DNA from: Winslowiella arboricola
GTDB taxonomy: Bacteria > Pseudomonadota > Gammaproteobacteria > Enterobacterales > Enterobacteriaceae
Length of the DNA stretch: 64,000 bases
NCBI RefSeq assembly: GCF_025527015.1
Contig: NZ_JAODIM010000033.1
Span: 1 to 64,000, forward strand
Direction: 5' to 3'
The translations under genes were made by a program, and so were the position numbers. Positions 62,207-64,000 of the stretch are shown one piece after another (position 1 is the stretch's first letter; the number at the start of each line of letters is the position of its first letter). The notes under the pieces were generated by a model. The model had not been told where the DNA came from. It searched no databases and saw nothing but the letters and a program-made list of their open reading frames with translations.

Positions 62207-64000
62207 TTATTTGCGCGTTGGCGGGGTGGTGGCAGGATTATCCGGCCAGGTGTGTTTGGGATAACGCCCTTTCATCTCTTTCTGCACCTGCGGCCAGGCG
62301 CCGCGCCAGAATGCGGCTAAATCACGGGTGATCTGCAACGGTCGCCGTGCCGGTGAAAGCAGCTCCAGCACCAGCGGCACCCGTCCGTCAGCCACACAGG
62401 GGTTCTGCGCTTCGCCATACATCTCCTGCAACTTTACCGCCAGCACGGGCGGCAGCGTGGCATCGTAACGCAGCGGCAAGCGGCTGCCGGTCGGCACCGT
62501 ATAGTGCGTCGGCAGTGCGCTGTTCAGCCGCTGCCGCTGCGCCCACGTCAGTAATTGCAGTAACGCGTTGGCCAGATTAATTTGTCGCAGCCCTTTCAGA
62601 TCGCGCACACCATCCATCATCGGCAACAACCAGCGCTCCAGCGTCGCCAGCAGGCTTTGGTCGTCGCTGGCGGGCCACTCCTCTTGCGGCAACCACTGCG
62701 CAGCGCAGGCGAGGCGCATACGCAGCTGTTCAGCTTCCGGCGTCCAGTTCAGGACGCTTAGCCCTTTTTCGCGGATCCAGTTCAGCATCGCCGGATGCAA
62801 CTCTTCCGGTTCTGGCTTCGCTTGCGGCTGCGCCTTCAGCACCAGTGCGCCTATTTGCTGGCGTCGCCAGGCGCGCAACGTACCTTTTTCTTCATCCCAC
62901 TCAACCGCGGTCACTGACTTAATCGCCTGTGGGCATTGCTGCGTCAGTTGATCGATATCCACCGGCAGCGCCTGCAAAATCCGCGCATCGGCCTGCGCAC
63001 CGCTCTGTAATAACAGCGGCGCCAGCAGCCACTCATAGCGTGTTAACGCGTGATCGTCATCCAGCTGTACCCCAATGCCATTCGCCAGCTGATACCGCCC
63101 CTGCTGACCGCGACGACGCGCCAGGCGGTCGGGGAAAGCAGCCATCAGCAGCGGCAGCAGATAATCACTGTCCGCCTGCGCCGCGCCGACGCCCAGCCGT
63201 CTTTGCAGCTGGCGCGCCCGTCGCTGCCAGTGCGGCTGTACGCGCTGGAAACAGTCACGCAGATCGCTGCTGCCGTTGCGAGGCGGCTCCTCAAGGATTG
63301 CCACCAGTAACGTGGCGGTGGCGACACGCTCAGCATTACTGCCTGCATCGATCATCAGCGCCGCCAGCCGTGGATCGCTGCCAAGCTGCGCCATACGACG
63401 TCCCTTCACGGTCAGCTTGCCGCTGGCGTCACAGGCCCCCAGCGAGGTTAACAGCTCAGCAGCGGCCTGCAGCGCGCTGGATGGCGGTTGATCCAGCCAT
63501 GTAAGCTGACTGACATCATGGCAGCCCCACTGCAACAGTTCGAGCCATAGCGCCGACAGATCACTGTTGATAATCTCGGCATCCGCATGGCTCGCCGCAC
63601 GTTCCGCCTGCTCTTTGCTGATCAGGTGCAGACACAGCCCCGGCTCCAGGCGGCCCGCACGCCCGGCGCGCTGCGTCATTGATGCCTGACTGATACGCTG
63701 GGTTTGCAGCCGGGTTAACCCGCTGCGCAGATCGAAGCTGCCGCTGCGCTCCAGTCCGCTATCCACCACCAGCCGGATGCCTTCAATGGTTAAACTGGTT
63801 TCGGCAATATTGGTCGCCAGCACCACTTTGCGCCGTCCCGACGCGGCTGGCAGAATCGCCCGCTGCTGTTCACTCAGTGGCAAAGCACCGTACAGCGGAC
63901 AGAGATCGACATCACTGCCAGTCCGTTCTTCCAGCAGCGTTTTAATACGCTGGATTTCGCCGACACCGGGTAAAAACAGCAGCAGCGATCCGCTTTCATC
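62207..64000 (-). CDS. hrpB: ATP-dependent helicase HrpB (5' part beyond the window)
   Basis: DEAH-box-like helicase of uncertain cellular role. The frame stays open to position 64000 with DESGSLLLFLPGVGEIQRI immediately before PLSEQQRAILPA, which matches E. coli HrpB, so the true start lies outside. An internal TTG at 63883 should not be used as the start. Visible parts are helicase motifs V (TNIAETSLTIEGI) and VI (QRAGRAGR), and the C-terminal HrpB domain ending in KGRYPKHTWPDNPATTPPTRK. The first about 210 residues are missing. Confidence 0.95.
   Translation of the reverse strand, partial: DESGSLLLFLPGVGEIQRIKTLLEERTGSDVDLCPLYGALPLSEQQRAILPAASGRRKVVLATNIAETSLTIEGIRLVVDSGLERSGSFDLRSGLTRLQTQRISQASMTQRAGRAGRLEPGLCLHLISKEQAERAASHADAEIINSDLSALWLELLQWGCHDVSQLTWLDQPPSSALQAAAELLTSLGACDASGKLTVKGRRMAQLGSDPRLAALMIDAGSNAERVATATLLVAILEEPPRNGSSDLRDCFQRVQPHWQRRARQLQRRLGVGAAQADSDYLLPLLMAAFPDRLARRRGQQGRYQLANGIGVQLDDDHALTRYEWLLAPLLLQSGAQADARILQALPVDIDQLTQQCPQAIKSVTAVEWDEEKGTLRAWRRQQIGALVLKAQPQAKPEPEELHPAMLNWIREKGLSVLNWTPEAEQLRMRLACAAQWLPQEEWPASDDQSLLATLERWLLPMMDGVRDLKGLRQINLANALLQLLTWAQRQRLNSALPTHYTVPTGSRLPLRYDATLPPVLAVKLQEMYGEAQNPCVADGRVPLVLELLSPARRPLQITRDLAAFWRGAWPQVQKEMKGRYPKHTWPDNPATTPPTRK

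Noticed and set aside
63883-64000. Start of hrpB at 63883
   Set aside because: The frame remains open to 64000 and the upstream residues match HrpB, so the gene is cut by the window edge.

Overview
This is a chromosomal window from an enteric gammaproteobacterium. Gene order is that of the early-minute E. coli region (mrcB-fhu-hemL-erpA-btuF-mtnN-dgt-degP-cdaR-yaeH-dapD-glnD-map-rpsB-tsf-pyrH-frr-dxr-uppS-cdsA-rseP-bamA-skp-lpxD-fabZ-lpxA-lpxB-rnhB-dnaE-accA-ldcC-yaeR-tilS-rof-yaeP-yaeQ-arfB-proS-trmO-rcsF-metQIN-gmhB-rrn), read in reverse. Protein sequences are close to E. coli, but several slots differ: nlpE, clcA, yadS and fhuA are missing, and lineage genes are added. Together with GTAGGGGCGGCG-type intergenic palindromes and one ERIC element, this suggests Erwiniaceae (Pantoea/Erwinia/Mixta-like). 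The family assignment is inference from memory; no search was run.

Layout: 1-391 is the promoter and leader of a ribosomal RNA operon reading leftward out of the window. 392-3730 carries gmhB and the MetJ-controlled methionine importer metNIQ. 3823-6864 carries rcsF, trmO and proS. 6872-11260 is the main accessory island: two tandem, diverged copies of a membrane M48 metalloprotease in the nlpE/yaeF slot. 11261-17130 holds arfB, yaeQ, yaeP, rof, a small cytochrome c, tilS, yaeR and ldcC. 17249-18379 is an orphan Fur-box-controlled siderophore-type binding protein. 18619-33406 is the envelope/lipid A/replication cluster uppS-cdsA-rseP-bamA-skp-lpxD-fabZ-lpxA-lpxB-rnhB-dnaE-accA. 33592-38559 is dxr, frr, pyrH, tsf and rpsB, with an ERIC element and an intrinsic hairpin between rpsB and tsf. 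38899-44074 reads rightward: map, glnD, dapD and yaeH. 44112-48520 is cdaR, degP (sigma-E-type promoter) and dgt. 48617-52474 is mtnN, btuF, a small secreted protein, erpA and hemL. 52540-53196 is a toxin-antitoxin pair. 53339-62122 is fhuBDC, mrcB and a FhuE-type receptor. hrpB runs off the right end.

The genes work together in a few themes: outer-membrane and lipid A biogenesis with its quality control (BamA, Skp, DegP, RseP, RcsF, Lpx enzymes), iron/siderophore import under Fur (fhuCDB, fhuE, the orphan binding protein), methionine and vitamin B12 uptake, and translation/replication housekeeping. No CRISPR array, prophage, insertion sequence or tRNA gene was recognised. The less ordinary signals are the duplicated M48 proteases, an intergenic palindromic repeat family (one copy of which supplies the C-terminus of RnhB), the toxin-antitoxin operator placed between its own promoter hexamers, the structured leader before yaeH, and the displaced FhuE-type receptor.
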